A DNA stretch of 64,000 nt from Bacteroidales bacterium UBA3297 (GCA_002362105.1 DETD01000019.1:138725-202724), one strand, 5' to 3'; positions 1 to 9,501 are shown, counted from the first letter of the stretch. The notes: generated from the letters alone by a model not told the origin. Translations and numbers: made by a program.

Positions 1-847
1 AGGTGTCGCCCCAGTCTCCCACTTTTCCTCGGGCCGGTGTGTAGGCTACGGTGTTTATTTCAGCACCAGTTGCGCCGTCGAAGATGGTGAGGTATTCCGG
101 GCCGTCGAGTACGTACCCGTTCCCGTTGCGGTAGTCGGCGTTCGGGTTGTCGTTGCCCATAATGACGTTTTTGCCATTCCCGTCTTTGGTGCCTGGAGCG
201 GTTTTGCAGACCATCTCGCATTTTCCGTCACCGTCGTAGTCGTAGACTTGGAACTGGGTGTAGTGGGCTCCCGAACGGATATTTATGCCGAGGTTTATCC
301 GCCATAAGAAAGTGCCGTCTAGCTTGTAGCAGTCAATAAGGGTGTTGTCGGTTTTCCCGCTTTGTGAGTTGTCTTTCGCATTGTCGGGATACCATTTTAC
401 GAAGAGTTCGTATTGGCCGTCTCCGTCAACGTCGCCCACACTCATGTCGTTGGCGGCATAGTTGGTGCCCGGGCGTTTGAGCGTAAGGGTCTTGTACTGT
501 TGTCCCCAGGGGGTGACGGCTTGTGACGCGTCAATTTCTTTCCCGCCAAACACGGCCTTGACCACATATTTTGAATTAGCGGCTCCTGCCGCATCTCTAT
601 AGTTGGTTTTGGTGGTGATAGGCGTGTCGTTAATCTTTTTACCGTCTCTATAGATGTTGAATCCGGCTGACGGGTCGTCGGTTCCTAGAAACCTCCAACT
701 GATATAAACACCATTGTTTACCTTTACTGCAACCACGCCCCGGTCGAGGTATTCCATCTGCCTGCTGGCAGAAAAGGCGTTGCTTGTACAGGTAAACAAT
801 ACTAATAGTAAAGCAAGTTTACAATATGAAAGTAATGTGTTAACCAT
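1..847 (-). CDS. Rhamnogalacturonan lyase, PL11 family (5' part only)
   Basis: Secreted polysaccharide lyase expected to cleave the rhamnose-galacturonate backbone of rhamnogalacturonan I by beta-elimination. The ATG at 845-847 opens a hydrophobic signal peptide (MVNTLLSYCKLALLLVLF) followed by the hallmark PL11 start (RQMEYLDRGVVAVKV, then a fibronectin-like ISWRFLGTD stretch). Calcium-binding type repeats follow (DVDGDGQYELFVKW, DYDGDGKCEMVCKT), as in the PL11 beta-propeller. About 282 codons are visible; the family is usually near 600 residues, so the catalytic remainder lies outside the window. The gene sits just downstream of the hybrid regulator on the same strand, with 106 bp between them that holds promoter and operator candidates. 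Family call is confident; substrate is inferred from the family. Confidence 0.9.
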   Translation of the reverse strand, partial: MVNTLLSYCKLALLLVLFTCTSNAFSASRQMEYLDRGVVAVKVNNGVYISWRFLGTDDPSAGFNIYRDGKKINDTPITTKTNYRDAAGAANSKYVVKAVFGGKEIDASQAVTPWGQQYKTLTLKRPGTNYAANDMSVGDVDGDGQYELFVKWYPDNAKDNSQSGKTDNTLIDCYKLDGTFLWRINLGINIRSGAHYTQFQVYDYDGDGKCEMVCKTAPGTKDGNGKNVIMGNDNPNADYRNGNGYVLDGPEYLTIFDGATGAEINTVAYTPARGKVGDWGDT

Positions 848-873
848 GATATTAAAGTTTTAGTAGTTAATGC

Positions 874-892
874 TGATACAAAATTAGTATCA
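874..892 (-). promoter_or_regulatory. -7 box of the PL11 gene within an inverted repeat
   Basis: The minus strand reads TAATTTTG at 886-879, matching the Bacteroidota -7 consensus TAnnTTTG, about 32 bp before the PL11 ATG. It is framed by a perfect 6-bp inverted repeat, TGATAC at 874-879 and GTATCA at 887-892. No well-spaced -33 TTTG is seen, as expected for an activator-dependent promoter. Confidence 0.5.
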
Positions 893-906
893 TGCTGAAA
901 TCCAAT

Positions 907-939
907 TATGTAAAATTGACTCATTCATATGTAAAATTG
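907..939 (-). promoter_or_regulatory. Tandem 12-mer repeat, candidate binding site of the hybrid regulator
   Basis: Two identical 12-mers TATGTAAAATTG lie at 907-918 and 928-939, exactly 21 bp start to start, or two turns of the helix. They sit 20-60 bp upstream of the PL11 -7 box and just after the stop of the AraC-type regulator. Direct repeats at this spacing are what a dimer of AraC-type domains would occupy. Binding itself is inference. Confidence 0.55.
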
Positions 940-953
940 CTCCAACCCTTTTT

Positions 954-3900
954 TTACTTGATTTTAGAGGGCGGACAGCCAAATGCCTCTTTAAATTTTT
1001 TGCTGAAGTAGAGGGGGTCGTTAAACCCTACCGCATAGGCCACATCGCTTACAGTCTCGCTTCCCGAGAGTAACAGTTGCTTTGCCTTGTTGAGCCGGTA
1101 GTCCGACAATATTTCTACTGGCGATTTGTCGGTTAGCGATTTCAACCGGCGTGTTAGTGTCGATTTGCTAAGTCCCAGTGCGCTTGCAATGTCGTCGAAC
1201 GAGTAGCCCGGTTCTTGGTAATGTTCTTTTACCACATCAAGCAGTTGGTCCAATAGTGGGTTTACTTCTTCCTTTTTCTGCTCTTCCCCGTTCATGGCTT
1301 TCAGCAGTACCGATAGCTGCTGCTTTTTCAGCACCGAGAGGACGTTGCAGACCTTCATAATGATTTCCTGCTCGTTGAAAGGCTTGGGTATATAGTCGAT
1401 GGCTCCGCGCGAGAGACCGCGGATGCGTAGCGCCTCTTCGTTTATAGCGGAAATAAACAGAAATGGGACGTTCGAGGTCACCGAATTCTCTTTTATGGCA
1501 TCGAACATTTCCATTCCATTCATTTTGGGCATATCAACGTCGCTCAGAATAAGGTCGGGTATGTTGTTCTTTGCCAACAGCAGTCCGTCTTCTCCGTTAT
1601 CGGCAGTGAGGACGTTCACAAATTTCGACAAAAGGGCTTTAAGGTGGAGCAAGATTAGCGGATCGTCGTCCACAACCAGAATGGTTTTCCCTTCCAGAAG
1701 CTCTCTGTTTATTTCAATGGCCGGGGTGGCGACAGTCGTCCGCTTGGTCTTTTTCTCTATTGCCTTCCCGGTTAAAACGAGTTCAACGTCTATAGAGGTC
1801 CCTTTCCCTATCTCGCTTTTTATATCCAGCGTTCCCTGGTTCTGTTTTACAAACTCTTGTATGATGCCGAATCCTAGTCCGTAACCTTTTTCCGAGGCGG
1901 TCCCCAAATGTGTTGTACGTATGCCGGAGAGGAGTTTGCCGATGGTTCCCTGAGTCATACCCACCCCTTCGTCTTTAACCGAGATGCGTGCGCGCCCGTC
2001 TGTTTCGCATCCTTCCAGCTTAACTGTAGCACCTTCCGGACTGAACTTTATGGCGTTCGTCAGCAGGTTTCTGACGATGGTCGACAGCATTCTCGGGTCG
2101 GCATAGACGTAGTGGTTTATGTTTATGTCAACGTTCAGTTTCACATGTTTGTCGCTGAGCATTCCGTGTGCCAATGCGGCCACTTCTGCCACAATCTCCT
2201 TTAGGTCGATGTCCTGATATTCACAGGTGGCTGTAATCTTGTTCTCGGTTGCCCAATCCAATAGTTTTAGCATCTGTCCTTGCAGAACAGACGATGCGTG
2301 GTAAACCTGGCGGAGCAGGGTGTTGTCTTTCGCTTCTTCGGTACGCAGCAGGTCTTCCAGCGAGCCTACAATCGAGAACATAGGGTTCTTCAGGTCGTGG
2401 GCAACAATAGAAACCAGTTGGTCTTTGTCTTTAAGCGCACTGTGCAGCATCTCGTTTTGGAGTTCCACTTCTTTTTCCCGCTGTTGGAGCGACAGGTTGG
2501 CTTCGCTCAGTTCGTGTGTTCGTTCTGCCACTTTCTGTTCCAATTCCTTTTTCTGCCGGGTTATGGTGCGGATACGGTAGTAGAAGAATAGTATTGCAGC
2601 GGTAACAATGCACAGGGTGAGCAGGGTGTAGAACCACCACGTGCGCCACCAGGGCGGAGAGACGAGGATGCCCATCTGCAAACGGGAGTTTGGTAGTTGC
2701 CTGCCTTTACTGAAGAACTGGACCTCGAGCAGGTAGTCTCCTTCCGGAAGGTGGGTTATCTTTATGGTTTGGTCGCTGCCGACTGGAACCCATGTGGTGT
2801 CGAGTCCGTTAATACGGTAAAAGGCTTTGATAGGATTGTTCGCCTTGAGGTTGACAATGTCGTATTTCAAACCGATGTCTGTCTGGTTGTAGGCTATTTC
2901 CAATTGGTGGGTGCTTGACAGTGAAACAGGAAGTAGCCCCGAACTGTTAACGCTGACTTTAGTGCCTCGCGAGTACAATTCCGACCATTCGGTATAGGGC
3001 GATGTTGGTGTGTTCTTAATGCTGTTGTTTAATACGACGAAGCCCTGTTTCGTGCCAAAAAAGAATTGGTTATGGTGGTCTTTATAGATAGCCCTCGGAA
3101 TATAGAAGTTTTGGTCGTATCCGCTTAGGGCGTCCAGTTCGTGGCAATAAGTCTGTTCTTTAGCTTTAAAGGTCAGAATTCCGTTAGTGCCGCTTGTCCA
3201 GAACTGCCCGTCCTGGTCATAAAGTATAGAGCTGTAAACACCTTGTGGCAGAAAGTCTAGCTTTTCGAAGCGGTTGCCGTTGGCGGGGCAGTGGTATATG
3301 CCGTTGCTTGTTGCCGCATAGCAGTTCCCTTGTTCGTCAACTGCGCACTGGTGCAGTTCGGTCGGGTTGTGTGTCGGTTCCTTCTCTGTGTCGGGAAATA
3401 GTGCTGTGCACTGGCCGTCTTTGTCAATCCGCCATATTGTACGGGTTGTTGTCACCCATGCCGCCTGCTTGGAAAAACACACATGGTTGACCCATTTGTC
3501 GTTCATAAGGTGTAGCTTGCTCCAACCTTTCCCTGCTTTGTGCACATAGACGCCGTCGCCCGACATGCAGGCCCATATTTCTCCGTTGGGTGCTGTAGTT
3601 GCGAATTTTGCGGTTTGTGAGGGGTGGTCTATTCCAAGAAAAGGCAGTTTCTTGTTTTGGAGGAATACGGGGTCTAGTTGCGAAATTTCACCGCCCCAGT
3701 ACGACAGCACGCATTTGTCATTGAAAGGTGTTATCGAGAGAATGCTGTTCGCCGATAGTCTTTCGTTATCGGTAAGGTGTTGCTTTATGTTGTAGAGCGA
3801 GTCGAGTAGGAACAAGCCTTGTCCGTCGGTACCGAGCAGTATTTCTTTTCGGCTGTTTTCGTAAAACGAGGTGCCTGTTACCATAGGTATTCCGAGGCTG

Positions 3901-4901
3901 CTAGAGATTGTTACAGCCGATTGCCTTGCGGGGGTGATGCACCACAAGCCTGTGTTCTGGGTGCCTACCCAAATGTTTCCGTCTGCATCTTTGTATAGTG
4001 CCGATATTTTCCGGACGTCGCTGTCGTCCCGGTTGATGGGCATACACCTTTCGAAAGAAAAAGTCCCGTTCTGGCTGATTCCTTTCCACAGACCCGACCC
4101 GGAAGTCCCTATCCAGATGTCGGCATTGTCGGTACAAATTTCAGAGATGTTTTTAAAAGGGGTGTCAATTTTTTTCAGTTCCTGCATTTGTCCGTCTTCG
4201 GTGCAAGTCACCCTCCAAAGCGAGCCGGTTGTAGAGCAGAGCAAAAGGGTGTTTTTGTCGAGTTGACAAATGTTGTTAATCTGTTCGTTTATGCGTTCAA
4301 ACGCCTCAAATCCGTTTACCTTTTCTCCTGTTCGGTTGTAAAGTGCGACACCGCGGTTTAGTCCTAGCCAGTAGTGTTGCCAATGGTCTTTAAACACTTC
4401 GTAAACAGCCGTTCCTTTGGGAACAACTGGAAGAAACTGCAATTTACCTGCATTTTCGCAGTAGGTGTAGACTCCGGCGCTGGTCGATACCAGTTCTTCT
4501 CCGTCTAGGCATAGTGTGTATCCTGTAATGTCGTGGTAGAATGAATCGGTTGGCGCATAATCTGTAAAGTTGTCCTGCCTGTTGTTGTACGAAACGATTG
4601 TCCCTTTTGAACTTCCGAAAGTTACAGCCCCATGTTTCATTACGAAAGCGTGGTAAATGTCGTCCCGATACATTGAAGGGTAGTCGGTGGAAAGAAAGTT
4701 GTGGAAAGTGGTGCCGTTGAACCGGCTGATTCCAAAATGTGTGGCAATCCAGATGAAGCCGTTACGGTCTTGTGCGATGTCGTGAATATAGTTGCTCGAC
4801 AATCCGTCTTTTGACGAATAATGGGTGAAGACATACTGTCCGGCATAAGAAAACGACGGACTGAATAGGAGGAAGAATATGCCGAGTAGAATTTTATACA
4901 T
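954..4901 (-). CDS. Hybrid two-component system sensor/regulator (HTCS)
   Basis: One-protein signalling system that senses glycan fragments in the periplasm and activates nearby degradation genes. The 1315 residues run: signal peptide (MYKILLGIFFLLFSPSFSYA), Reg_prop beta-propeller repeats, Y_Y_Y domain, one membrane segment at about 753-773, coiled coil, HisKA with phospho-acceptor His near 834 (VAHDLKNP), HATPase with DEGVGM and GYGLGFG, receiver domain with acceptor Asp near 1120 (LILSDVDMPKMNG), and a C-terminal AraC helix-turn-helix domain (from about 1224) ending VGFNDPLYFSKKFKEAFG. All key residues are present and the length is usual for the family. It ends 107 bp before the PL11 start on the same strand, so a rhamnogalacturonan-derived ligand is likely but not shown. 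Confidence 0.95.
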   Translation of the reverse strand: MYKILLGIFFLLFSPSFSYAGQYVFTHYSSKDGLSSNYIHDIAQDRNGFIWIATHFGISRFNGTTFHNFLSTDYPSMYRDDIYHAFVMKHGAVTFGSSKGTIVSYNNRQDNFTDYAPTDSFYHDITGYTLCLDGEELVSTSAGVYTYCENAGKLQFLPVVPKGTAVYEVFKDHWQHYWLGLNRGVALYNRTGEKVNGFEAFERINEQINNICQLDKNTLLLCSTTGSLWRVTCTEDGQMQELKKIDTPFKNISEICTDNADIWIGTSGSGLWKGISQNGTFSFERCMPINRDDSDVRKISALYKDADGNIWVGTQNTGLWCITPARQSAVTISSSLGIPMVTGTSFYENSRKEILLGTDGQGLFLLDSLYNIKQHLTDNERLSANSILSITPFNDKCVLSYWGGEISQLDPVFLQNKKLPFLGIDHPSQTAKFATTAPNGEIWACMSGDGVYVHKAGKGWSKLHLMNDKWVNHVCFSKQAAWVTTTRTIWRIDKDGQCTALFPDTEKEPTHNPTELHQCAVDEQGNCYAATSNGIYHCPANGNRFEKLDFLPQGVYSSILYDQDGQFWTSGTNGILTFKAKEQTYCHELDALSGYDQNFYIPRAIYKDHHNQFFFGTKQGFVVLNNSIKNTPTSPYTEWSELYSRGTKVSVNSSGLLPVSLSSTHQLEIAYNQTDIGLKYDIVNLKANNPIKAFYRINGLDTTWVPVGSDQTIKITHLPEGDYLLEVQFFSKGRQLPNSRLQMGILVSPPWWRTWWFYTLLTLCIVTAAILFFYYRIRTITRQKKELEQKVAERTHELSEANLSLQQREKEVELQNEMLHSALKDKDQLVSIVAHDLKNPMFSIVGSLEDLLRTEEAKDNTLLRQVYHASSVLQGQMLKLLDWATENKITATCEYQDIDLKEIVAEVAALAHGMLSDKHVKLNVDININHYVYADPRMLSTIVRNLLTNAIKFSPEGATVKLEGCETDGRARISVKDEGVGMTQGTIGKLLSGIRTTHLGTASEKGYGLGFGIIQEFVKQNQGTLDIKSEIGKGTSIDVELVLTGKAIEKKTKRTTVATPAIEINRELLEGKTILVVDDDPLILLHLKALLSKFVNVLTADNGEDGLLLAKNNIPDLILSDVDMPKMNGMEMFDAIKENSVTSNVPFLFISAINEEALRIRGLSRGAIDYIPKPFNEQEIIMKVCNVLSVLKKQQLSVLLKAMNGEEQKKEEVNPLLDQLLDVVKEHYQEPGYSFDDIASALGLSKSTLTRRLKSLTDKSPVEILSDYRLNKAKQLLLSGSETVSDVAYAVGFNDPLYFSKKFKEAFGCPPSKIK

Positions 4902-4952
4902 GTTGTAGTAGTTTTATCGTTAGTGTAATGCGTATGTTTCTCAGTCTGTTTG

Positions 4953-4960
4953 CAAATATA
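4953..4960 (-). promoter_or_regulatory. -7 promoter box upstream of HTCS
   Basis: The minus strand reads TATATTTG (TAnnTTTG consensus), 52 bp before the HTCS ATG. No TTG is seen at 19-23 bp spacing, so only the -7 element is supported. Confidence 0.45.
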
Positions 4961-5057
4961 ACGACTGGAATGATTTATACCTATAGTTCAACGGTCATAT
5001 CCTTGTTACACAAGAACTATGCTCGGCACATAGGAGTGAACGTAAATAAAAAAAAAG

Positions 5058-5113
5058 TGTTGCGCATACGCAACACTTTTTACCGAATATTGCTTTTTGT
5101 TCGCAACACTTTT
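5058..5113. repeat. 56-bp direct repeat, downstream copy flanking the ATPase gene
   Basis: This 56-bp block matches 6381-6436 at 51 of 56 positions, same orientation, no gaps. It starts with an inverted repeat (TGTTGCG, 4-nt spacer, CGCAACA) and has a third half-site CGCAACA at 5102-5108. It begins 23 bp past the stop of the ATPase gene. Confidence 0.85.
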
Positions 5114-5136
5114 GCATTGATCCCAACCTGAATCTT

Positions 5137-6348
5137 TTAATACAGGAAGCCAAGCATCCATAGAGGTAGCTTTGATCCTTCTGGAATATCCCAGTTGTCC
5201 GCAAAGATGTATGAATCTTTTAGGCCGGCAATCTGTGTGAAGTCTTTGCCTCGTCCGCCGATTTCAAAAGTGTATTTGTTGTCAATTTTGAAGTCGCCTT
5301 GAGTTTTACCATACTCTACGATGTGAGACTCTGAAAGGCTATTGATGGCAAATGTCTCGCGCAATGTGCCAATTTCCAATTTTGCAGGAGCCAGAGCGTA
5401 TAGAATATTCGGATTCTCTAAATATACCTTGTCTGGTTTTGTCAGTTTTCCAATCTTTTTCTTGTCGGAGTATAGCAGGTTTAGGACTTTCGCATCCCCA
5501 AGATACTTAAGGTATTCTACCACCGTATCTCTCCCTATTTCAAGGGCTGCGGCAATCTTATTGGCATTCAGTTCAAACGGCACCTCATTGCATATCAATG
5601 CGACAAGTGCTTGCAACTTCCTCACGTTTGCCACGTCTACCCTACATATCTGTGGTAATTCAGTCTCAATGATGTAATTTACTATCTGTTCGATTTTTGT
5701 ATAGTACTCTCCTTCGCCTTCCAACAGGAATGGATAGTACCCTTTTTCAAGATATTCCTTGAAGAGGACAACAGGCTTGCACTTGGAAGACACGTCTTGC
5801 CAAAGGTCGTACGGGTGTTCAAGAATATCCTCTAACGACCATTTTGGGAAAGTCAGGCCATGATAAAAACGCAATGCTTCACGAAATGAAAGTCCGTTCA
5901 TTGTATATTTTACTGCTCGTCGGCTCAAATCTGCATCACCTTCTTTCAGACGTAAAAGAGAAGAGCCACTCACTATAAGTTTTAGTTCGGGAAATAAATC
6001 GTATATCTCCTTCACCTCACGACTCCAGTCAGCATCACGTTGTTTGTATTTATGTATTTCATCTATAGCCAACACTTCACCGCCTCTGACAACGAACTCC
6101 TCAGCCAAGTCTAAGAGAGTGCGTGTGGAAAAGTCCACAGAGTCTGCCGAACAATAAAGAGCACGGTGGTCGCCTGGCTTGAAGTTTTGTTTTAAATACT
6201 GTTTGATGAGGGTTGACTTCCCCACGCCCTTAGCACCAACAATACTGACAAGCTGGCTGTTCCAATGAATGTCATTCATCTTGTCACGTACGATATTCAT
6301 TGACGTATTGGCTATTAGCCTATCATATTTTCTAAATAATGAGTCCAT
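5137..6348 (-). CDS. AAA_14/DUF4143-type ATPase
   Basis: Predicted cytoplasmic ATPase of the AAA_14-DUF4143 kind, a widespread family of unknown cellular role. The 403 residues carry a Walker A motif at 38-45 (GAKGVGKST), a Walker B (EVLAIDEIHK), a sensor-like LIVSGSSLL, and a C-terminal DUF4143 part with a winged-helix-like stretch (LEIGRDTVVEYLKYLGDAKVL) and a nuclease-like FEIGGRGKDFTQI-type end. The start is the ATG at 6346-6348, 26 nt from a good promoter. The gene stands alone, bracketed by nearly identical 56-bp repeats, the upstream one overlapping its -33 box. Autoregulation through these palindromes and movement as a repeat-bounded unit are both inferences. No membrane segment or signal peptide. 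Confidence 0.85.
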   Translation of the reverse strand: MDSLFRKYDRLIANTSMNIVRDKMNDIHWNSQLVSIVGAKGVGKSTLIKQYLKQNFKPGDHRALYCSADSVDFSTRTLLDLAEEFVVRGGEVLAIDEIHKYKQRDADWSREVKEIYDLFPELKLIVSGSSLLRLKEGDADLSRRAVKYTMNGLSFREALRFYHGLTFPKWSLEDILEHPYDLWQDVSSKCKPVVLFKEYLEKGYYPFLLEGEGEYYTKIEQIVNYIIETELPQICRVDVANVRKLQALVALICNEVPFELNANKIAAALEIGRDTVVEYLKYLGDAKVLNLLYSDKKKIGKLTKPDKVYLENPNILYALAPAKLEIGTLRETFAINSLSESHIVEYGKTQGDFKIDNKYTFEIGGRGKDFTQIAGLKDSYIFADNWDIPEGSKLPLWMLGFLY

Positions 6349-6366
6349 AACAATCTAATTTTAACG

Positions 6367-6396
6367 CAAATATACAATAATGTTGCGCACGCGCAA
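6367..6396 (-). promoter_or_regulatory. Promoter of the AAA_14 ATPase, -33 box inside the palindrome
   Basis: The minus strand has TATATTTG at 6374-6367 and TTG at 6396-6394, separated by 19 bp, a good match to the Bacteroidota -33/-7 layout. The -33 TTG lies within the palindrome TGTTGCGC-AC-GCGCAACA (6381-6398), so anything bound there would block the polymerase. Confidence 0.6.
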
Positions 6397-6436
6397 CACT
6401 TTTTATCGAATATTGCTTTTTATGCGCAACACTTTT
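6381..6436. repeat. 56-bp direct repeat, upstream copy flanking the ATPase gene
   Basis: Pair of 5058-5113. It holds a perfect 8-bp-arm palindrome (TGTTGCGC, AC, GCGCAACA) at 6381-6398 and another GCGCAACA half-site at 6424-6431, 33 bp or three helical turns from the first. It begins 32 bp upstream of the ATPase ATG. The two copies delimit a 1379-bp unit. Confidence 0.85.
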
Positions 6437-6710
6437 ATGGCAATTTTGTTTTTTTGCAGGAATTTTAGAAACGTGTGCATTTGTTTGTGAATGTGCTAGG
6501 AGGAAAGTATCCTTCCTGTTAGGGTGTAGAATACTTGTATTGTAACACTCGTCGCTGAAAAAAGCCTAGTTCGTTTTATACTTGCCTTCCGCAGTCTTTT
6601 TTCAATGGTGGCGAATTTTATTATATGTGGACTTTTGTCAAGTCTTTGTTTGTTATATCGCTAGTATATAAATATATTTATAGTTAAGTTTTAAATTTAG
6701 TTGAATTTAT
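6437..6710. other. AT-rich gap before the helicase cassette
   Basis: No open reading frame of note. The last 70 bp are very AT-rich and probably hold the promoter of the helicase gene, but no clear TAnnTTTG box was found. Confidence 0.4.
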
Positions 6711-8913
6711 ATGGGTACTAAAGATAATTTTAACTGCATAACTGTAACTCCTGTACAAGGTAAAAATCCAAGAACGCTCTATGAGCATCAAATAGATGCT
6801 ATGAAAGCCCTTGATGGGATAAATCAAAATCTGAATTCAGCGCACTGCTTGTACTTCCTACAGGAGGCGGTAAAACACTTACGGCGGTTAATTGGTTGCT
6901 AAAGAATGCTGTTGATAAAGGCAAGAAAGTTATTTGGATTGCGCACAGACAATTATTGCTTGAACAAGCTGCAGATACTTTTAAATCAAATGCCTACACA
7001 GGAGAAATGGTAAATCATACTGAGTTTACCTATCGCATCATATCAGGTGTACACGATAAGCCGATACATATCAAGCCCGAAGATAATATTTTGATTGTTG
7101 GAAAGGATAGTATCGTTCGCAAACTGGATTTGCTTGATAAATGGTTGCAAAATGAAGATGTTTATCTTGTTGTTGATGAAGCACATCATGCAGTTGCTAA
7201 ATCATACAAGAAGATTATTGAATTTGTAAAGAAGAAAGTTTATTCTTTAAAGTTGTTGGGATTAACTGCTACTCCATTCAGAACATCGGATGAAGAGAAA
7301 GGAGCGCTCAAACAGATTTTTACTGATGACATTGTGTATAAAACCGATCTTCAGCAGTTAATTGATAAAACAATTCTTGCATATCCGTACTATGATGAAT
7401 GTGAAACAAAACTTGAATTTCAGAAGAACTTGGTTTAAATGCAATCAAGAGTATTGAAAACTTTGACGTGCTTCCAGAAAATCTTGTAAAAAGTATTGCA
7501 GGCAATGCTGAACGTAATAGGTTAATTGTAGAAAAGTACTTGGAAAATCATGAAAAATATGGACCAACAATTGTTTTTACTGTTGGTAAAGATCATGCCA
7601 TTGCATTAAATAAACTCTTTAATGAAAAGGGCAAAAGGTATGGTGTTAAGTCGGAATACATTGTATCAGATATTCGTGATCAGGCAACAGGAATTACAAT
7701 TTCTAGTAAAGAAAATGACGAAAAAATTAAGCGTTATAAAAATGGAGAGGTACAAGTCCTTATTAACGTTAATATCCTCACAGAAGGAACCGACCTACCT
7801 TTAACCCATACTGTATTTCTTACAAGACCGACTGTTTCAACTGTCCTAATGACACAAATGGTCGGAAGAGCATTAAGAGGAACTAAAGCTGGAGGAACAA
7901 AGGAGGCATATATTGTAAGCTTTATAGATAATTGGAATGACAAGATTGCATGGGTTAATCCTCAGTCACTTACAGATGCAGAGTTCCATGAGAAGGAAAC
8001 GGATGTAGAAAGGCGTAACAAACAGCTACGACTCATTTCTATTGAAAAAATAGAAGAGTTTGTTCTTATGGCTGATGAAAGTGTTGATACTTCTTTGTTG
8101 GAACGTATTTCAATGATTGAGCGTATCCCTTTAGGTTACTATATTCTTTCTACATTTGAATGGAATCATCAGATTCTTGTTTACAATAGCACACAGGTGT
8201 CATATGAAAATCTTATAAATGATTTAAGTGGTATAATGCGTCAATATGGTATCAACGATGAAGTTATCCCTGATGACACGTTAAAGGAAATGACTGATTA
8301 TTGCATGGATTGTTATTTCGATGACAGTATGATTCCTGCTTGCAAGAGACGTGATGTTGAGCGTTTACTTGAATTTTATGCTCAAAAGGAAGTTCCCCCT
8401 TTGTTCAATACTCTTGATGAAATTGACAGAAAGAAACTTGATGTGTCTCAAGTGGCAAAGAAAATCTATGATGAAGATATGTCAAGAAGTGTGAAAAAGG
8501 AGTATATTGACAGCCTTTGGAATGAGGATGGAAGTATTATTCCTATGTACTATACAACTCTGTATTTTTTCAAAAAACAAATTGATATCGAGTTGGACAA
8601 ACTTGATGGATATATCGAAGCCAAAGCAACAGCGCCACAAACTGAAGCTGAAAAACGAAAAATAGAAGAATTCTCTTTGCAGGAAATAATTGAGGCTTAC
8701 CCTAAATATGGAATTGAATTGAAAGAAAAAATTTACAGAAAAGCTTTAAATCAGAACGGAAGGTATGTTTGCAATATGTGTGGCAAAGAATTTGATACTA
8801 GGAGATATTTGCAGATTGACCATATCAAGGCAATGGACAATGGCGGTTTAACTGTTGAAGATAACTTACAAGTCCTATGCCGATGGTGTAATACAAAAAA
8901 GGGGGCTAAATAA
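6711..8913 (+). pseudogene. DEAD/DEAH-box helicase with C-terminal HNH nuclease, two frameshifts
   Basis: Superfamily 2 helicase fused to an HNH nuclease, a build typical of restriction or anti-phage proteins. Three reading-frame pieces join into about 734 residues if two single-base deletions are repaired. The first lies near 6834, where an AAA run appears shortened to AA just before the Walker A part (LVLPTGGGKTLTAVNW). The second lies near 7420, where a T run is shortened (KLEF, then EELGLNAIKS). Other motifs are intact: DEAH in VVDEAHHAVAKSYK, GLTATPFR, ILTEGTDLP, QMVGRALRG. The C-terminus has CNMCG, QIDHIKAMDNGG, NLQVLC and RWCNTKKG, a zinc-type HNH. With all catalytic motifs kept, decay is recent or the deletions are homopolymer sequencing errors. 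The stop overlaps the next ATG by one base. Confidence 0.8.
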
Positions 8914-9425
8914 TGTCGAAATACAAGTTCACTCCAAAAGATGTTGCATCACTTCTGTACATATCCGACTTTACTCATTTAAGGGAAAAGGAAATTATAG
9001 AAGATTTGTTTCGTGAACATAACAATAGCATAGTTGTAAATTACAGGAAAGATTTTGATAAATTCCGTAGAGTTGTTCATGAGGAGACTGTCATTCTTGA
9101 ATTGGATGATTGTTCTTTCTCGGAAACAGATATGATACTCAGAGAATATGGCTTGACGATTACCGATGATAATATTGACAATGTGTTTGGACAGTTTTTC
9201 AGACTAGTTAAATTGCAGATATTGTATTCGCAGTCTGGCTATAAAAGATTGAAACTCCGTTCAATACTAAAAGAATTCGGATATAAAAGACGGTCTGATA
9301 AGTTAAATTTCGGTATTCTGAAGGCTTTGAAAGCGTTGGGATTAGTCACATATCTTCGTGGTTTGGAACCCTGTGATATAACAGAGATTAATCTAGACCA
9401 GATGGTTATAATAAGGCTGAAATGA
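8913..9425 (+). CDS. Hypothetical protein, partner of the helicase-HNH gene
   Basis: A 170-residue soluble protein I do not recognise. Its ATG shares one base with the stop of the helicase-HNH gene (TAATG), a sign of translational coupling and of a joint function. It is charged, has no signal peptide or membrane segment, and looks like a helical fold with a C-terminal winged-helix-like part (LKLRSILKEFGYKRRSD, ILKALKALGLVTYLRG). It could be a specificity or regulatory subunit of the cassette; that is inference from position alone. Confidence 0.7.
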   Translation: MSKYKFTPKDVASLLYISDFTHLREKEIIEDLFREHNNSIVVNYRKDFDKFRRVVHEETVILELDDCSFSETDMILREYGLTITDDNIDNVFGQFFRLVKLQILYSQSGYKRLKLRSILKEFGYKRRSDKLNFGILKALKALGLVTYLRGLEPCDITEINLDQMVIIRLK

Positions 9426-9436
9426 TGGCGATAAAA

Positions 9437-9467
9437 ACAGCCCCGCTTGATTGTTGAGCGGGGCTGT
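9437..9467 (-). terminator. Rho-independent terminator between convergent genes
   Basis: Perfect 11-bp stem (ACAGCCCCGCT at 9437-9447 with AGCGGGGCTGT at 9457-9467) and 9-nt loop. A T run follows on the minus strand, so it mainly ends the AICAR formyltransferase transcript; it may also serve the plus-strand cassette. Confidence 0.8.
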
Positions 9468-9501
9468 CTATTAAGTAGGCTGTGTGCCTAGTTTGTTCTA
9501 A

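Noticed and set aside
6800..7440. Programmed frameshifting in the helicase gene
   Set aside because: Two separate shifts, no slippery heptamer with a following structure; simple base loss in homopolymers explains both.
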